Shown: positions 47,208-58,900, counted from the stretch's first letter. The stretch: DNA of 64,000 nt from Semisulcospira habei (GCA_036245525.1 BTPG01000006.1:71360964-71424963); one strand, 5' to 3'. A program made the numbers and translations. The notes: generated by a model not told the origin, from the letters alone.

Positions 47208-47334
47208 GACGTATTTCTAGCTTACACTGGAGTTTCCACTGGCTCGTCTGAGGAAAAAAATGTACGGGCGTCAAACTGTTTAGTACCAAAAAAAGGTAAA
47301 ATATTATAATAAAATAAAATAAAAACAGAGAATT

Positions 47335-47830
47335 AACATTTCGCGCTGGTCGATTTTGGACCTTACAGCCTTAGGCCGCAAGGTCCAAAATCACAGACCA
47401 GCACACATGATTCCGGACCTTACTTTGTAGGTCTTATAAGGGGAAAATACACAACCGACTATTCCGAGACAGGCACATGTTCAGTCATTAGAAACTTCAT
47501 ACTTGCCACAGACAGATGCGCGGTGGATGAGGTTAGTATTCGGTACATGACACAAACGGATACCATGCCGAAAATGAAGTAAGCTTTCGAGGCGCGACGC
47601 AAACGGCCCATGATGAGGCAAATGAAGCTAGCTTTCGAGACGTAACTCAAACGGATATCGTGCCGCAAATGAAACTAGCATTCGAAAGTGACACAAACGG
47701 ATACTGACACGGCAAATGACGTTAGTGTTCGAGACATGCTGCGGCATGTCTCGAACACTAACGTCATTTGCTGTGTATCCCGTTTGTGTTGCGTCTCGAA
47801 TGCTAGCTTCGTTTCCAGCCGTACGCTAAG
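47335..47830. repeat. Palindrome and fold-back with ~65-bp sub-repeats
   Basis: A hairpin, TTTTGGACCTT...AAGGTCCAAAA, lies at about 47,352-47,388. From about 47,515, degenerate units containing AAATGAAGCTAGCTTTCGAG and CAAACGGATA repeat, then invert around a perfect centre (about 47,714-47,772; CGTTAGTGTTCGAGACATGC and back). Confidence 0.7.
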
Positions 47831-48277
47831 CCGGTTACGCTGGTCATTATGAACAGACGGCTGAAACCTGTCGCAAGAGGAAGGGGGGAGGGAGTGGCAC
47901 GTCCTCGTCGGTACATATACACTTTTCACTTCCGATGCCGGCAAAAGATGGAATACGGAGAGATCCTACTAGTGTCTGATTAATGCAGCTACCCTTGAGC
48001 TCTAGCCTGGAGTTTTGAGGTCGATCCATCTATAGCAGTTTTTACGTGGCGTTTCGCAGACTTTTCGGGGAAGGAGCCACATGCACCTGATAGGGGATGA
48101 GCTTGGAAAGTGTGTGTCGCATGCAAGATGCCTCCTCCCCACCCCTCACCCCCCTCCCCGCAAAAAAGAAGATAACAATAATAAAATAATACTACTAATA
48201 ATAAAAAATAAGAAGTAAAAATAATAACTATAGCAACAATACAATATAATACTAATAATTAAATATATAGTGGTAAT

Positions 48278-48314
48278 AATAATAATAATAATAAATAATA
48301 ATAAATAATAATAA

Positions 48315-48362
<48 letters not shown>
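48278..48362. repeat. (TAA)n microsatellite
   Basis: Imperfect TAA repeats extend from about 48,175 and become regular near 48,310-48,362. Confidence 0.95.
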
Positions 48363-48364
<2 letters not shown>

Positions 48365-48676
48365 ACAACTCGCGCATACACAAAACATTCACACACGTAA
48401 TGTACACAAGTTTCACGACAGCATTTTTTTTATGAAATACATGGTATTTGTCAGAACAGTCCCCATACAGTTTAGCTTGGCCAATGGGAAACTCCATGTT
48501 TGAGTTAGTATAGGAACATAATTATATAGACATGTATATGTACAAGGCACAATCTGAATTCATGTTTCCTGCTTAAATATAAATAAGACCTGAATCGGAT
48601 GACTGGGGAGAGCCCACTTGGATCACAATGAAACAGTTTCACCCCTCCACTGCCACCAAAATGGGAATGCCACTCA

Positions 48677-48746
48677 ACTGCAAGAGGCAAAGAACCTCAT
48701 GAGCCCCCGCATCTGCGGGGGCTCATGAGGTTCTTTGCCTCTTGCT
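48677..48746. repeat. 'Cytoplasm-neutral' fold-back hairpin, AGAACCTCATGAG type
   Basis: GCAAGAGGCAAAGAACCTCA pairs perfectly with TGAGGTTCTTTGCCTCTTGC around CCCCCGCATCTGCGGGGG. It is a near-perfect 70-bp palindrome of the 'ATAGATCC' class with two matching arm changes. Its right shoulder is split from ATATCCGTGTTCCTTGG by the RTE insertion next to it. Confidence 0.85.
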
Positions 48747-48772
48747 AACCCTATTTAACCCTAACCCTATTT

Positions 48773-50632
48773 CAACAAGAAGATCAGGAAGAGGATGAAA
48801 GAAGCCAAAGAAGATTGGATTGAAGACCAGTGTTGTAGCGTGGAAGAGGGCATGGCAAATGGCAACAGCAAGAAGGCTTATGAAACGCTAAGGACCCTCA
48901 CCAAGACTCAACAGCGAACAGCCACAGTCATCGAAGACAGCAGCGGCCAACTCCTTACGGAAAACACTGCTGTACTAAACAGATGGACTGAGTACTGCCG
49001 AGACTTGTATAACTACAAGGCTGAGCCAGACACCAGCATCCTCCAAAACAACCAGGCTGGGGCCAGGAAGGCTGAAGACCTGCCAGTGTTAGCTGAAGAG
49101 GTGGAAGCAGCCGTACGTGGCCTGAAGGGAGGAAAGTCTCCAGGTGTAGACAACGTACCTGCTGAACTGTTGAAACATGGAGGAGAAGTAACAACGAAGG
49201 TCCTCACTACACTCTGTCAAAAGATCTGGGAGCAAAAGAAATGGCCAGTAGAATGGACACAGTCTCTAGTGATCCCGCTCCCCAAGAAAGGAAACCTGAA
49301 ACAGTGCCAGAACTACAGAACTATCAGTCTGATAAGTCACCCTAGCAAAGTAATGCTTAGAATCATTCTCAACCGCCTCAAAACTTTCGCCGAGGAACTG
49401 CTGGCAGAAGAACAGGCTGGCTTCAGAGTTGGAAGAAGCACTGTAGAGCAGATTTTCAACTGCCGCGTCCTGATCGAGAAACATCTGCAGCATCAGCGCG
49501 AACTCTACCACAACTTCATTGATTTCAGGAAAGCATTTGATCGCGTCTGGCACGACGGACTCTGGCAAGTCATGAGATCGTTCAACATAGAGGAGGGACT
49601 GATCCAAATGATAGAAGCGCTTTACAAGAACGCCTGCAGCGCGGTTCTACTTAACAATCAGTCAGGCGAGTTCTTCAGGACGACGATCGGTGTCCGTCAA
49701 GGATGCCTGCTCTCTCCTGTCCTTTTCAACATATTCATGGAGAAGATCATGCAGGAAACCCTCCACGACCACCATACTTCAATCTCTATTGGTGGCAGAT
49801 CCCTGTGCAATCTTCGATTCGCAGACGACATTGACCTCATGGCAGGCAGCAATAGTGAGCTCCAAAACCTGACAGACAAACTTTCAAGTAGCGCAGGGTC
49901 TTATGGCATGGAGATCAGTACGGATAAAAGCAAAGTGATGATCAACACCACAAGCGACAGCAGCAGCAACATTCACATGAATGGCCAAAAGCTAGAAGAG
50001 GTCAATAGCTTCAAGTACTTGGGAGCCACCCTGTCCAAAGACGGTAGTTGCATAGCAGAGATCCGTATCAGGATAGGTACAGCAACATCCGCAATGGCCA
50101 GGCTGGACAGGATATGGCGAAGTAACTCCATCAGCTTCACCATCAAGTACAAGCTTTACAAGTCCCTCATAGTGTCTATTCTACTCTACGGCTGTGAGAC
50201 TTGGACACTGCTTGCAGACTCAGAAAAGAAAATCCAGGCCTTTGAGAACAAGTGCCTGAGGAAGTTGCTCCGCATCTCGTACCGCGAGCACAAGACCAAC
50301 GAATATGTACGGAGCATCGTCACTTCCCTGGTGGGCCCACATGAACCCCTTCTGGCAACCGTGAAACGGCGCAAGCTTGCTTGGTTTGGCCACGTGACCC
50401 GACACAACACCTTGTCCAAGACTATCCTCCAAGGCACTCTCGAAGGAAGTCGTCGGCGAGGTCGTCAGAGAAAGAGTTGGGTCGCAAACATAAAAGAATG
50501 GACCGAACTCGAGATGTCAGACTTGCTTGCCACCGCCCAAAATAGAACTCAGTGGAGAGCACTGTCTGTTGCTGCTGCCTTTCAGTCCCCCCAACGCCCA
50601 GTTCGGGCAAGGGACTGATGATGATGATGATG
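48773..50632 (+). mobile_element. 5'-truncated RTE-type retrotransposon, 1.86 kb
   Basis: The 10-bp duplication AACCCTATTT (48,763-48,772 and 50,633-50,642) flanks the insertion. The element begins inside the ORF, lacks the endonuclease, and ends at a (GAT)n tail that contains the stop codon. Confidence 0.9.
48795..50618 (+). CDS. RTE-like reverse transcriptase, truncated, 607 aa
   Basis: This is the open remainder of a non-LTR polyprotein. The RT domain spans residues ~100-370: GGKSPGVDNVPAELL, IPLPKKGNLKQCQNYR, FIDFRKAFDRVW, RQGCLLSPVLF and the catalytic FADDIDLM. The C-terminal block has CETWTLLADSEKKIQAFENK, KLAWFGHVTRHN and GSRRRGRQRKSW. There are no internal stops, so the copy is young, but the whole endonuclease is missing. 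It is only distantly related to the element at 15,384-18,470. The listed ATG is simply the first after the truncation. It is probably dead on its own. Confidence 0.9.
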   Translation: MKEAKEDWIEDQCCSVEEGMANGNSKKAYETLRTLTKTQQRTATVIEDSSGQLLTENTAVLNRWTEYCRDLYNYKAEPDTSILQNNQAGARKAEDLPVLAEEVEAAVRGLKGGKSPGVDNVPAELLKHGGEVTTKVLTTLCQKIWEQKKWPVEWTQSLVIPLPKKGNLKQCQNYRTISLISHPSKVMLRIILNRLKTFAEELLAEEQAGFRVGRSTVEQIFNCRVLIEKHLQHQRELYHNFIDFRKAFDRVWHDGLWQVMRSFNIEEGLIQMIEALYKNACSAVLLNNQSGEFFRTTIGVRQGCLLSPVLFNIFMEKIMQETLHDHHTSISIGGRSLCNLRFADDIDLMAGSNSELQNLTDKLSSSAGSYGMEISTDKSKVMINTTSDSSSNIHMNGQKLEEVNSFKYLGATLSKDGSCIAEIRIRIGTATSAMARLDRIWRSNSISFTIKYKLYKSLIVSILLYGCETWTLLADSEKKIQAFENKCLRKLLRISYREHKTNEYVRSIVTSLVGPHEPLLATVKRRKLAWFGHVTRHNTLSKTILQGTLEGSRRRGRQRKSWVANIKEWTELEMSDLLATAQNRTQWRALSVAAAFQSPQRPVRARD

Positions 50633-50922
50633 AACCCTATTTATATCCGTGTTCCTTGGATTCAGGGGACCATTTAGTGTTGGATTTGCCTTGCTGTCAA
50701 AGACAACTGTACGGCCACTGGCGGCGAAGGGGACTAATGCAAGAACACAACTTTTGCACTGGCCTGTGCACTTTGGACATACGACTCTAGAGAATACATT
50801 TCGCTTTATTCGCAACACAAAGCTATATATAAATGTTAACATGATGGGGCGGAAAGGAGGGGAGAGAGGGGGGGGGGGGGAAGAGGGTTCAATCGACAAC
50901 GCGACATGGCAATGTTGAAGGC

Positions 50923-51153
50923 TTAACTCATCTGAGACGTGCTGTATTGGGATACGCGGCAAGCCATTACAGCACGTCTGAAATGTGTTAACTCTTAGAA
51001 GGTATCCGGATTTTGTCGCGATGATTTCCTGCAGAAATCATCGCGAAAATAAACGCTACCGACAGCCAGAGGGTTAACTCATTTGAGACGTGCGGCCTCC
51101 GGATACGCGGCTTATGCCGCGTAACCGGAGGCGGCACGTCTCGAATGAGTTAA
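50923..51153. repeat. Three abutting TTAA-bounded hairpins
   Basis: TTAA occurs at 50,923, 50,988, 51,074 and 51,150, and each interval is a hairpin: GAGACGTGCTGTA...TACAGCACGTCT; CGCGATGATTTC-CTGCA-GAAATCATCGCG; and GACGTGCGGCCTCCGG...CCGGAGGCGGCACGTCTCG. Neighbours share a single TTAA. Confidence 0.9.
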
Positions 51154-51234
51154 CAAGTATTAATCGACACCTAGTAATTCCAAAAGTCAGATCCTCTGAC
51201 TACGTGTGCCTCTTTACCCGTTTAAGACTCTATC

Positions 51235-51448
51235 TTAACTCATTCTACCCCAGACACACTACAACAAGATAAGGATCGACCATGATAGTTCAAGGGTGAT
51301 GCCAGAATAGCTTGGCGCCTATAGGCGCCAAGCTATTCTGGCATCACCCTTGAACTATCATGGCCGATCTGTGTCCTGCAACTCAATGCAGTCTTGATAG
51401 GTCAACGAAAAAACTTGCAGATTTCGGTGTTGGGGTAGAATGAGTTAA
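51235..51448. repeat. TTAA fold-back element present in only one duplicate
   Basis: This is a full 206-bp 'GGCGCC' element with both TTAA copies (51,235-51,238; 51,445-51,448). At the same place in the right duplicate (51,923-51,926) there is a single TTAA and no element. Confidence 0.9.
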
Positions 51449-51506
51449 TCAACAGACCTGTTGCCCTTCTTTAATAATAAAATATTACCAGTTATTAAAG
51501 AGGCGC

Positions 51507-51516
51507 NNNNNNNNNN
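51507..51516. other. Assembly gap (10 N)
   Basis: Ten N bases. The sequences on the two sides are near-copies of one another, so the true gap size and the local order are uncertain. Confidence 1.
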
Positions 51517-51985
51517 AAAATGTTAACACTTATGAGGGGGCGGAAGGGGAAGGGGGGGGGAGGAGGGGAAGGGGGTTCAATCGACAACGCGACATGTCAA
51601 CGTTGAAGGCTTAACTCATCTGAGACGTGCTGTATCGGGATACGCGGCAACCCTATACAGCACGTCTGAAATGTGTTAACTCTTAGTCGGTAGCCGGATT
51701 TTGTCGCGATAATTCCTGCAGAAATCATCGCGAAAAAAAAACCTCTTGACCGACAGCCAGAGGGTTAACTCATTCGATACGTGCCGCCTCCGGATACGCG
51801 GCTATCCCGCGTAACCGGAGGCGGCACGTATCGAATGAGTTAACAAGTATTAGTCGACACCTAGTAATTCCAAAAGTCAGCTAATCTAGACGTGTGCCTC
51901 TTTACCCGTTTAAGACTCCATCTTAACAGACCTGTTGCCCATCTGTAATAATAATATTTTTATTACCAGTTATTAAATAGGCGCT
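51517..51985. repeat. Right copy of the near-duplicated segment
   Basis: It carries the three abutting hairpins (TTAA at 51,611, 51,675, 51,764 and 51,840) and the same flanks as the left copy, but no hairpin insertion at 51,923-51,926. It continues into a family B SINE. Confidence 0.9.
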
Positions 51986-52195
51986 TTACCAAATTCTGCG
52001 AATCGACTCAAAGCGCCGCAAACTGAACCCAACACGCACGCTCACGTGACACACACTCGTTCACTCTGAAGACGAACACAGTACAAGACAAACACAGGAC
52101 ATTCACGTGGTGCAAAGGGTCAGCTCAGCTACTGAGGTTTTGGAATTTCGGTCGCTTGAATTTGAAATTTATAAAATGGCCTCAAACAATGCTCT
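51960..52195 (-). mobile_element. tRNA-derived SINE (family B), copy with the empty Gypsy site
   Basis: On the minus strand it matches 13,945-14,128 joined directly to 26,552-26,600, reading GCGCTTTGAGTCGATTCGC without the LTR element. The tRNA-like head is not preserved here. Confidence 0.85.
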
Positions 52196-52376
52196 ATTTA
52201 TGCTCTTTGAAGGCACACGACAGTAAGTCCATATTTGTGAAAAGCGAGCTTATCAACACAATACGAGGAAAATGTTACTTTTCTCATAAATGGACAATGT
52301 CTTCTGCCTTGGCGGGACAGTTTTCATGCGGCATTAACAAAATGATACAAGCAAAACCAATACAACGTTGATCACC

Positions 52377-52581
52377 TTAACTTGTGTCCCAGGCACAAAA
52401 TACCCACATTTTGGAGTTGTCCTCTCAGGATTGCAATTCAGGAGACAGATCGACCATGATAGTTCAAGGGTGGTGCCAGAATAGCTTGACGCCTATAGGC
52501 GCCAAGCTATTCTGGCACCACCCTTGAACTATCATGGTCGAGCCATCTCTTGCTGTGATGTATCGGGGCTGAACGAGTTAA
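52377..52581. repeat. TTAA fold-back element, 'GGCGCC' type
   Basis: TTAA is at 52,377-52,380 and 52,578-52,581. The ends are CTTGTGTCCCAGG and GGGGCTGAACGAG. The arms read GATCGACCATGATAGTTCAA to TTGACGCC, and the complement with GGCGCCAA. One arm mismatch is visible (TTGACGCC). Confidence 0.9.
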
Positions 52582-53265
52582 AGCACGTCGAACATACTAT
52601 GAATTTGACCCGGGAAAACTGACCACCAAATGACCCAACTCTCCCTTTTTTTCCGACGAGACAAAACTCACCATTGCCAATGTCCAAATTGTATAGTTGC
52701 CATGGCGCCTCTTGTTTCTATGCGACGGGAAAGTGAACGCTGGGTTCATTTAAAATTCTGTTTTGTGAGGTAAAAATTCGTAATACAATCGGCAGGCTTT
52801 AAGTACATGTATCCTTCCCTCCACACCACTTTCTTCATTTCTTTGGCTATTTACTGCAACGTCAGCAAATAACATAAAGAACAACAACAAATCAAAAACA
52901 CTATAATTATATGCATTCACTGTAACCATTTCACCTTGAACACAAAAATGACTCACATTCTTGGAGAAGATCAAAGCAAATATGTACAACTATATGAGAA
53001 TATTCATAAAGCATGATTGCTGAAAGGTAGTACTTGATTGGTATGGCTCCTTTCTGGCAGTCAAGGTATTCGTGCACTACACCGAGTTGTCACCGTTCCT
53101 GGCGTAGTCTGAGAAGGAACGGGGTGAACGATATCAACACTGATCAAGCTATGGTCAATAATTTACATTTTACATACGGAGGAAAAGGCCAGCCTTTTGG
53201 TCCGTGCAATGCTTGTGTGCAGGCCACAATAACCCAATAACTGCCGGTAACATGCAAACACCACC

Positions 53266-53338
53266 CCACTGCAAGAGGTATAGATCCTCATGAGCCCCCG
53301 CTTTGCGGGGGCGCATGAGGATCTATGCCTCTTGCTGA
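53266..53338. repeat. Fold-back hairpin, 'ATAGATCC' type
   Basis: GCAAGAGGTATAGATCCTCA and its complement TGAGGATCTATGCCTCTTGC lie around CCCCCGCTTTGCGGGGG. One arm position forms a mismatch (GTATAG against CTATGC). Confidence 0.85.
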
Positions 53339-53757
53339 AAACATTTTCAATCGGCGGCTGGAGATCTTAGAGGTTGAATTAACAATAATTTCAGAAACGT
53401 AATCTGGTCCAGTGGCAGGGAAGCGGTTAAGTTCACTAAGGACTTTTGCACTGCTTTCTTCCATCCAACCGCCCAGCTCATCTTTCTCCTGACTGACCTC
53501 CTCCCCCCACCCCCTCACCACCACACCCCTCAACCTCCCCCCCCCACCCCCCCACTAATATTCAGTGACTGCACTTGCTTCATGAACTTCTTATGGCGTT
53601 TGTTCACTACTTTTTATCACTGTCAGATTGCTCTGAACAATGCTATGTTATAAGATGAAATCGAATCCTCACCGGGAAAACGTCTACCGCCCTCCGACCC
53701 CCATATGGAGTGTCCCAGAAATGTGCGAGTGCACAACAATCATCACTTGCTCATGGC

Positions 53758-54060
53758 TTAATCCCTTATCATTCGGAATACACCAGTGTGTGAAATAAGT
53801 ACGACTAAATTAGTTCAAGGGTAGTGCCAGAATAGCTTGGCGCCTCTAGACGCCAAGTTATTCTGGCACCACCCTTGAACTAAAACCATTGGTCTATATC
53901 TTTATCTGTAAGTATTATAACGTAGCTTGCATATGGCGGTGTACAAATATGAAGCTTTTAGCGTCAGTATGATATGGGTTAACCCATTCGGGACGTTCCG
54001 CATCAGGATACGCAGCATGAAACCGCGTTTTAGAATGCAACAAGTCTCGAATGTGTTATA
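53758..54060. repeat. Two adjoining TTAA fold-back elements
   Basis: A 'GGCGCC' type (TTAA 53,758-53,761 to 53,979-53,982) shares its right TTAA with a degraded 'GGATACGC' type (53,979 to about 54,056, right end GAATGTGTTA). Confidence 0.8.
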
Positions 54061-54347
54061 GTGTCATCAATACTGTACCAGAGTATTATGGTCGTTACAG
54101 CTTTGCCTTACACGGCAATGTTTTCACAAATATGTATGGAAACGGAGGTTGTTTTATTTTGACCACCACCCCCTCCTCTCTCCTGGATCTAAGCTGTTAA
54201 CCTAACCAAGCTGATGGATACAACTGACCGGTGTTTAGCCCTGTCATATTTTCTGCTACTGCGTACTTCATTAAATAAATACATTTAAAAACAAAACATT
54301 TATGAATATGATCATGGAAAATAGCATGTTTATACTGCTATGTGATT

Positions 54348-54726
54348 TTACCCCATTCAGCGCCGACACACTGCAAGAAGATATGAATCGACTAAGGCAG
54401 TTCAAAGGTGATGCCAGAATAGGGCGAGCTACTCCTTGAAATATCACGGTCGAACTAATGTAATCTGCAAATGACAACTACCAGTCCTGGTACATGCGAC
54501 GTCAGACCTCAGTGTTTTAACCCATTACATACGGAGGCTGATTTTTTATTATTGCTTATTGTCCTATGAACGTTACATTACAGATTAGGAGATATATCAC
54601 CCATTTTAGTTCAAGGGTGGTGCCAGAATAGATTGGCGCCTCAGGCGCCAAGCTATTCTCGCACCACCCTTAAACGTTCAGTTAATTTAATTTAAAGCAG
54701 TAGTGTATCAGCATGAAACGGGTTAA
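54348..54726. repeat. Two adjoining fold-back elements, one degraded
   Basis: The first (about 54,350-54,520) keeps CCCCATTCAGCGCCGAC and part of its left arm; most of the hairpin is lost. The second (TTAA 54,517-54,520 to 54,723-54,726) has intact arms around TTGGCGCC-TCA-GGCGCCAA. They share one TTAA. Confidence 0.8.
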
Positions 54727-55397
54727 GAGCCACAAGCCAGAACACACATTACAATGTTTCTGTGCCAGCTGTGAATTTCCTCTCAGTCCTCGTCAAAGCT
54801 GCAATAATATTCCTTGAAATCGACACAAACTGTTTCATCACCCTTTCCAAACCGTCCCAGCTGCAGTAAAGGCAACATCTTTAACTCTTTGCGGCGCTGT
54901 TGTTAAAAGGGCATGTTAAGGGTTAAGCAATGCCAGTACAGACAGGCTTAGGCCAAATGCAATTCAGATTTTAATGTTAATGCAGATGATATTCACAGCT
55001 GCAGTAGCATTAAAGTCTAAGTATTGACACTTAACATGTTACTAGTTCAGCTGCCTGTATTATGAGGGCAGATGTCCTTCAAATCCGTGGTACAGCCAAG
55101 TCTGAAGGTTACTGAAACGACTACTTTTCTTTTCTGTCAGCAGTCATACAACTGAAGTCTCAACTACGTTCATTAAGTTCACTTTCTGTACACGTCTTTT
55201 GTTCAGCTGTAACATCACAAAGTCAGTTTGTTCATTTTTTTCACAGCAAACAGTGTCACATGCTATCCTATGATAGTGGATCTGAGCAGCAGTGTCACTT
55301 GCAGAGCTGCGGTCGTGGACCGGAGTCGGACGCAGTGCGCAAAAGACTATAGGGCCGACGTCGGACCGATGCCTCGTGCTGGTGGGGTCAGCCGCGG
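54727..55397 (-). other. Probable 3' UTR and flank of the SLC26 gene
   Basis: No frame or known repeat is recognised between the last hairpin and the stop codon at 55,398. No convincing polyadenylation signal was settled on. Confidence 0.4.
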
Positions 55398-55932
55398 CTA
55401 AGGGCAAGGGACCGAGATTGTGGTGGTGGGCTCCGGTTCGGCTTGGGTTTTCTGGAAAGCGTCCAGCACGGTGTGGAACACAATGTCCTTACTGACGGAG
55501 CCAGAGAAGAAGTTCGCGTTGTACAAGGTCTTCAACGTGGCGGAGGGGAAGGCAGCCAGGAAGACGGTGACGCCGATACGCCCGTACTGGGTGATGACCA
55601 GCGCCAGGCAGTCGATGCCCGCCACGTCGATGTAGTTCATCGGGGAGCAGTCAATTATGACGTGGTGGATCCTGTCCTGGCGTTGTTCGTTCACCCTCAC
55701 CACATCTGAGATCGTGGGCAAGCTCAGCCTCGAGCCGTTTCCTATCTCGGCCGTGCTGCCGTTTTCGGTCGGGGCGGTTATATTGGAGGCGGTTTCGTAC
55801 CCTTCTTCTGAGGCGGCGTCGGTAACGCTGACCATGACAGGCGCGGCTTTTTTCTTGGTGGGGTCCAGCACGCGCTTGTACAGCTCTTTCTTGAAGCGCT
55901 CCACGCTGGTATAGTACAGAGGCGACTCGAAT
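55398..55932 (-). CDS. SLC26 last exon: STAS domain
   Basis: It begins after GTCCACAG with the base that completes Arg, then FESPLYYTS. A variable Ser/Thr/Glu-rich insert follows (ASEEGYETASNITAPTENGS), then the STAS core with IDCSPMNYIDVAGIDCLAL and TLYNANFF. It ends SVPCP with stop TAG at 55,398-55,400. Confidence 0.92.
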
Positions 55933-58900
55933 CTGTGGACAACACACACAAGAATAGCTGCATTCCTGTGAAGAAATTCCACTAGAGAAACGTCCATTTG
56001 TCACGCAATGTTAAATCACCAGAAGGATGTTATGAACGACGACAGTAAAACCTGTATGCCCAATTAGACTGGTGTACTCACTATGTAGATCCACTCGGAG
56101 AGTACGCCACAAATATACTTCTATTCAAGTGAGATGCTGTCGCATCTCATTTAAATAGAAGTGTACTTGTGGTGTACTCCCTGAGTAGCCTCACTAGGTC
56201 TATGTGAGGAGTATAGTCCGTTTGACATCGGAGCGCGCAACAGTTTTTTTCCACCTATATCCCGCAAAAGAACCACTCTCCTGTACCACTTTAAGAACTA
56301 ATATCATTTAGTGCCAGTTGCTCTAATATGGAATATTTTTTACTGGACACCTATGATTTGTCGATTTGTTGTACAGTCGTAAACATTTGGTGAAAAGACA
56401 AGAACAAGATTGGATTGGATTGTACATTGCTTAACGTCCCGACAGCAACAAGGCTTTCTCAGGACGTGCCTGCACTGCTTGTGAAAAAAATAATAAACAA
56501 AATATTGAATGTATGTCGCCAGCCGGTCCAATACGTTAAATAAACCTACGATATGGGGCCTAAATAAAGCTAAGACCATTTAGCAACACACATCCAACAT
56601 CAAGAGCTACAGGAAGCGCAGACAGTAGGGAGAGTTTAAAATAGGAAAATACAGGGGAATGGACCAAGGGTAGACAGAAACACATGCCCCAGAATAGAGA
56701 GGAAAACCCACCCTGTGGGGCTGACCAGGGTGACCCTGGGAACTAAAATAATACCTAACCCCACCCAAGTCCCCCAGGGCAGACCCTGGTGGGGGAAGAC
56801 AAGAACGAGCCATTTTCAACACCCTTAATAGAGCTGCGGCAGATTTCAATACTGAAGTCAACCTTGCAGAATTCATGTATGCCCGCGCTGTTTCAGGTTT
56901 GAAAACTTGGCCAATTCACGTGAAAACGGATCTTTCTTATACTGGACTTAAAATATATGGGGCACATTCAGGGATGTAAAATCAATCATGTCATGAAAAA
57001 TCCGATTTTTCTACGACTGTACAGCTAAAATGACACATTACTCGAGTTTCTTAAAAGTAAATCGGATCTGGTCAACTGCCACTGAATGATATTTATACTA
57101 AGATTGATATAGAAAAAGTGTTTCTTTGAAAAGATATTTGCGAAAAATGTTGATCTCTCCGATGTCAAACGACCTATACACCCACAAACAGTACGGGTTG
57201 TCAGAGTGAGACTGAGGTGCGCATACCTGAAGATTCTTACGCCGGGTAAGGTGCGGATGCCCTTGCGGCGTGAATCCATGACGATGTCCTCGGACTCAGC
57301 CGTTCCCATCAGCTTGCCCTTGGCCAGCTGGTTGATGGCCAGGATGGTTACCATGGAGAAGACAACGCCCACCAGGAGACCAAGGTCAAGGTCGCCGAGG
57401 ATGCTGGCGAGAGCCGTGGCGATCCAGATGAAGAAATCAGGCTTGTTGATTTTCCACAGACCTTTCAGCTGCTGCACCTAGAAAATTGTGACACTCGGAT
57501 TAGATTTTGATAGTTTCGTGCAAGAAACAATGACTGCCCATGACGTGGGAGATAGAGCGGATATATTAATTCAAGAGCAGTGGCTACTGGGCGGCTCCAA
57601 GCTAACTGGAGTTATTCCTGAAGCCCTCTATAGTAAGGGAAGGCAGTAGTTTGCGCCCTTTATAGTAAGGACTACAGGATCGTGTCGGTAAATCGTCCCG
57701 ATGACTGTGGCATCCTTCCTCGTAGCAGTCGTACTGTTAAGAGTGAGGTTACGTTTGAAACGAACGAGTGCCAACAACGAACAAGAGCGAAGTCACGACA
57801 GACAACCAGATACTATTATAAGCATGGACAACAATCCAAACATCTCCAAGAGGCATAGATCCTCATGATACCGGATGACTAATGAGGATCTATGCCTCTT
57901 GGAGATGTTTGGAATGCTGTCTATGCCTATGTTATCCGCCATGACTTCGCTCTCGTTCCTTGTTGGGAGTCATTCGATGTAAACGCAACCTCTCTAAAAC
58001 CGTACAAGTACCTAAAACTAAAGATGGTTGTGACGATGAGGAGGAGGAGGAGAATGATAATAATTATTAGAATATCTATTATGATAATATTAGATTGATA
58101 ATTATCATCATAATATCTATGACGATAATAATTATGTAAAGCATTATACATTTGTATTATTATAATATAATATAATATAATATAATATAATATAATATAA
58201 TATAATATAATATAATATAATATAATATAATATAATATAATATAATATAATATAATATAATATAATATAATATATGAAGGATAATTATTATTATAATGTG
58301 TCTCCACTACATAAAGTTTTTCCTTCGTTGACATATTGATAATTATATTGTATAACAAGAAAATTAATATTCATGAATTTGCTCGATATATACCATCATT
58401 CCCAAAAACCTTTGCGCGCCAAGAAGACTCGATCTTGATGATACTTGCATTTTCAAAACGGAAACGCGAAATATGCGCACACTGCAACATTAACAAGCTC
58501 CGATGTGTAGTAGTAATGAAATACTTCTTAGTGTGTATGGACGCTCGAAATGTAAATCCTAAACACAAACACGAACGGAGAAAAGACGCCAGGAAACGTG
58601 AGCGTCGCTGGACTGACAAGTGAAACTGACGAGATGTCAGCTGGCGATATGGACAATCTGAGAAAATAACTAAATAAACACACCTGCTGGCATTTTCCGC
58701 AATTATGCGTATGATCTAGTAAAATTTACTCAGTAACACGTACGGTTAAACAATGCTCTGATGTCTTCATAGACGAAATCTACGCGCTAATTCGACAAGG
58801 ATGTGCAGTCGTCTGGCATTCGTGTTTTGTCTGAACACCGCAATCAGCCGCAAAATGAGTGACGCGAGGCATAGTTTTGTTTTGGACTGGATACAGCAAT

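Larger units (their letters stand above)
50828..51506. repeat. Left copy of a near-duplicated segment next to an assembly gap
   Basis: Shared with 51,517-51,985: TTCAATCGACAACGCGACAT, three abutting hairpins, CGACACCTAGTAATTCCAAA, GTTTAAGACTC and CAGACCTGTTGCCC. It differs by scattered bases and by one extra 'GGCGCC' hairpin element (51,235-51,448). The copy breaks off in the gap at AGAGGCGC. Confidence 0.9.
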
